Shown in pieces: positions 11,177 to 12,788 of a stretch of DNA of 12,788 nucleotides. Source of the stretch: an uncultured bacterium (GTDB lineage Bacteria > Planctomycetota > UBA1135 > GCA-002686595); assembly GCA_902826945.1 (NCBI GenBank), contig CADEGS010000126.1, positions 1 through 12,788 of the forward strand. Reading direction: 5' to 3'. Position 1 is the stretch's first letter. Every line of letters starts with the position of its first letter. The translations under genes and the position numbers were made by a program. The notes beneath the pieces were generated by a model. The model was given only the letters and a program-made list of their open reading frames with translations. It made no database searches and was not told the origin of the DNA.

Positions 11177-12788
11177 ATGGCACGCGCGGCACGCCAGCTC
11201 GCCTACGGCCTCGTCGCCGGAGCGCTGCTCTCGGCCATGCGCGCTCCCGCGGGGCTCGACCTCGTCCACCTCGCGCTCCCGAGCGCGCGCGACGCGGCGC
11301 TGTTCCGCGCGGCCGCCCTGCTCGCCGCGATGCTGCCGATCGACCCGGCGCGGCGCGCGTTCCGGGGCGGCGTGCGCCCGCTGGCGCTCCTGCTCGGCGC
11401 CGCGCTCGGCTTCGCCGGCCACGGGCTGCTCCTCGCCGCCCGGCTCCAGCCGGAGACGCGCGCGGGCTTCGCCCTCTTGCTCCTGGCGGGCACGGGCGCG
11501 CTCTTCCTCGCCGCGGGCGGGCGCGCGGCGCCGGCGCCGCCGGAGCGCCCCGCGCTCGGGGAGCGGCTGGGCCTGCTCCTCGTCGGGACGGGGCTCGCGC
11601 TCGCCTTCGAGCACCTGGCGCGCTACGCGCGGCTCTTCGGCGTCGGCCTGCCGGAGGACGACGCGCTGCTCGGCGCGGTGTTCCTGGGGGCGACGGCGAT
11701 CGGCGCGCTGGCGTTCGGGCCGCTCGTCGCGCGGCGCGCGTCGCACGGGCACCTGGCGGCGGCGCTGGGAGCGCTCGCCTGCGCGGCGACCGCGGTCGGC
11801 CTGCGCCTGGCCGACCACCTCGAGACGAACCCCGGGCGCGACCCGCTCTACAACTACCTCGGGCGCTTCGGGCTGGACCAGACGCAGATCGGCACGCTGC
11901 CGGTCACGGCGCTGCTCGGGGCGGCCTTCTTCTCCGTGCCGGCGCTGGCGCTCGGGACGACGCTGGCGGCCGCGCGCGACGCGCGGCGCCTGGCGAGCCT
12001 GGGGATCGGCGCCGCGCTGGGGACTTTCTGCGTGCCGTTCTTGATGACCGCGCTGCAGGCGGAGGTCCCGCGCGCCGCGCTGGGCACGAGCACCTGGTCG
12101 TTCGGCCCCTGGGCCGTTGCGCTCGGCTGCGCCATCGCCGGCGCGGCGGCGACGCTGCGCGGGGCGCCGCGCGCGGGCTCGCGCACGGCGGCGGGCGTCC
12201 TGCTCGCGCTCGCGCTGGCGACCCTGCTGCTGGCGCCGCGCCTGGCGGTGTGGCCGTTCTCGCCGTGGTACATCGTGCCGATCGAGCCCGAGCTCGCGCT
12301 GCCCTGCGCGGACGGTCTCCTGACCGTCGAGCGCGAGCGCGGGGGCGCCCTCATCGCCACGCTCGACCGCCGGCTCCTGACGCCGACGGTGGCCAAGGAG
12401 GAGGTCGATCGCCGCCGCATCGAGTGGTCGCTCGGGCTGCTCTCGCCGGCGGCGCGCGCGGCGCGCCCGCGCGTGCTCTTCGTCGGCCAGATGACGCCGG
12501 CGCGCGCGCGGGTCTTCGCCGACCTGGAGGCGGCCGACGGCCCGCTGCGCCTCGAGCGCTGCGTGCCCTGGCATGGCGCCGCCGCGGCGCTCGACCGGGC
12601 GCTCTTCGCGGACGAGGGCGCGCCGCCGGGCACGGCCGTGGAGCCGGCGGAGGCGCTGCGCCGCGTGCGCGCGGGCGACTACGACCTCGTGCTCGCGGCG
12701 CCGATCCAGGGGCCGCTGCTGCGGCCGAAGTCGGCCTACGTGCTGCCCTGGGGACCGGCGCCCGCGCCCGTCACGGCCGCGCTGGGGG
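11177..12788 (+). CDS. Multi-pass membrane protein with degenerate SpeE-like C-terminal domain (partial)
   Basis: The frame is open from ATG 11177 to the window edge (537 codons, no stop), with almost every third position G or C. Residues 1 to about 355 contain many hydrophobic segments (for example LAYGLVAGALLSAM, ALLLGAALGFAGHGLLLAA, AGVLLALALATLLLAP), roughly ten. FFSVPALALGTTLAAARDA resembles the PTLLMGATLP-type turn of membrane-fused spermidine synthases. After PWYIVPIEPELAL comes a soluble part: a beta segment LLTVERERGGALIATLD, then RPRVLFVGQMTPARARVF starting near 431 and YDLVLAAP at 502. This order matches the SpeE-like domain, but the glycine-rich GxGGG-type cofactor loop is replaced by VGQMTP. 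It may therefore not bind decarboxylated AdoMet. Function unknown; it is divergent from the MBOAT gene. The SpeE resemblance is by eye and moderate. Confidence 0.8.
   Translation, partial: MARAARQLAYGLVAGALLSAMRAPAGLDLVHLALPSARDAALFRAAALLAAMLPIDPARRAFRGGVRPLALLLGAALGFAGHGLLLAARLQPETRAGFALLLLAGTGALFLAAGGRAAPAPPERPALGERLGLLLVGTGLALAFEHLARYARLFGVGLPEDDALLGAVFLGATAIGALAFGPLVARRASHGHLAAALGALACAATAVGLRLADHLETNPGRDPLYNYLGRFGLDQTQIGTLPVTALLGAAFFSVPALALGTTLAAARDARRLASLGIGAALGTFCVPFLMTALQAEVPRAALGTSTWSFGPWAVALGCAIAGAAATLRGAPRAGSRTAAGVLLALALATLLLAPRLAVWPFSPWYIVPIEPELALPCADGLLTVERERGGALIATLDRRLLTPTVAKEEVDRRRIEWSLGLLSPAARAARPRVLFVGQMTPARARVFADLEAADGPLRLERCVPWHGAAAALDRALFADEGAPPGTAVEPAEALRRVRAGDYDLVLAAPIQGPLLRPKSAYVLPWGPAPAPVTAALG

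Noticed and set aside
1..12788. Searched for CRISPR arrays, insertion sequences, tRNA/rRNA genes, attachment sites and defence genes
   Set aside because: No regular direct repeats, transposase motifs, RNA gene signatures or known defence domains were visible.

Overview
The window is very GC-rich bacterial chromosome, with coding third positions almost always G or C. It carries ten protein genes: eight on the minus strand and two on the plus strand. The best guess at the host is a Planctomycetota-like bacterium. This rests on a secreted HEAT-repeat protein ending in a von Willebrand A domain (with an LTGQ...WAAWW segment before a VVFMIDVS MIDAS motif) and on a secreted TPR protein with a planctomycete-style N-terminus. 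It is an inference from style, not from a marker gene; Myxococcota or Acidobacteriota are not excluded.

Left part (1-586): no convincing gene. The stretch 221-420 is about 59% G+C by hand count, clearly below its surroundings. Positions 148-400 hold a series of perfect inverted repeats, the last one (381-400) beside a consensus TTGACA on the minus strand. It may be a structured RNA or a regulatory region. Positions 587-1983 hold a two-gene minus-strand unit: an ECF-type sigma factor with a TTG start and a good Shine-Dalgarno, whose stop overlaps (GTGA) the start of a secreted TPR-like protein. Positions 2155-3240 encode a second secreted TPR protein, with a promoter-like TTGACA-N18-TATCCT upstream. 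Next come a DJ-1/PfpI family protein (minus) and, divergently, a DUF523/TudS-type protein (plus), sharing a short promoter region.

Middle and right part: a 181-base spacer between convergent genes (4512-4692) contains five separate perfect hairpins. A tight minus-strand run of four genes follows, transcribed from 10996 down to 4693: an AlgI-like MBOAT acyltransferase, an AlgJ/AlgX-like SGNH acetyltransferase (3 bases apart), mutY (ATGA overlap) and the HEAT/VWA protein (20 bases apart). The first two should work together to O-acetylate an exported polysaccharide. MutY is a DNA repair enzyme and has no obvious link to that task. Divergent from this run, a plus-strand gene starts at 11177 and leaves the window. 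It is a multi-pass membrane protein whose soluble C-terminal part resembles the spermidine-synthase-like domain of membrane-fused SpeE proteins, but without the glycine-rich cofactor motif.

No tRNA, rRNA, insertion sequence, CRISPR array, phage gene or recognised defence system was seen. The most interesting unexplained items are the gene-free inverted-repeat cluster at 148-400, the degenerate SpeE-like membrane protein, the hairpin cluster at 4512-4635 and the mixed O-acetylation/mutY/VWA gene run.
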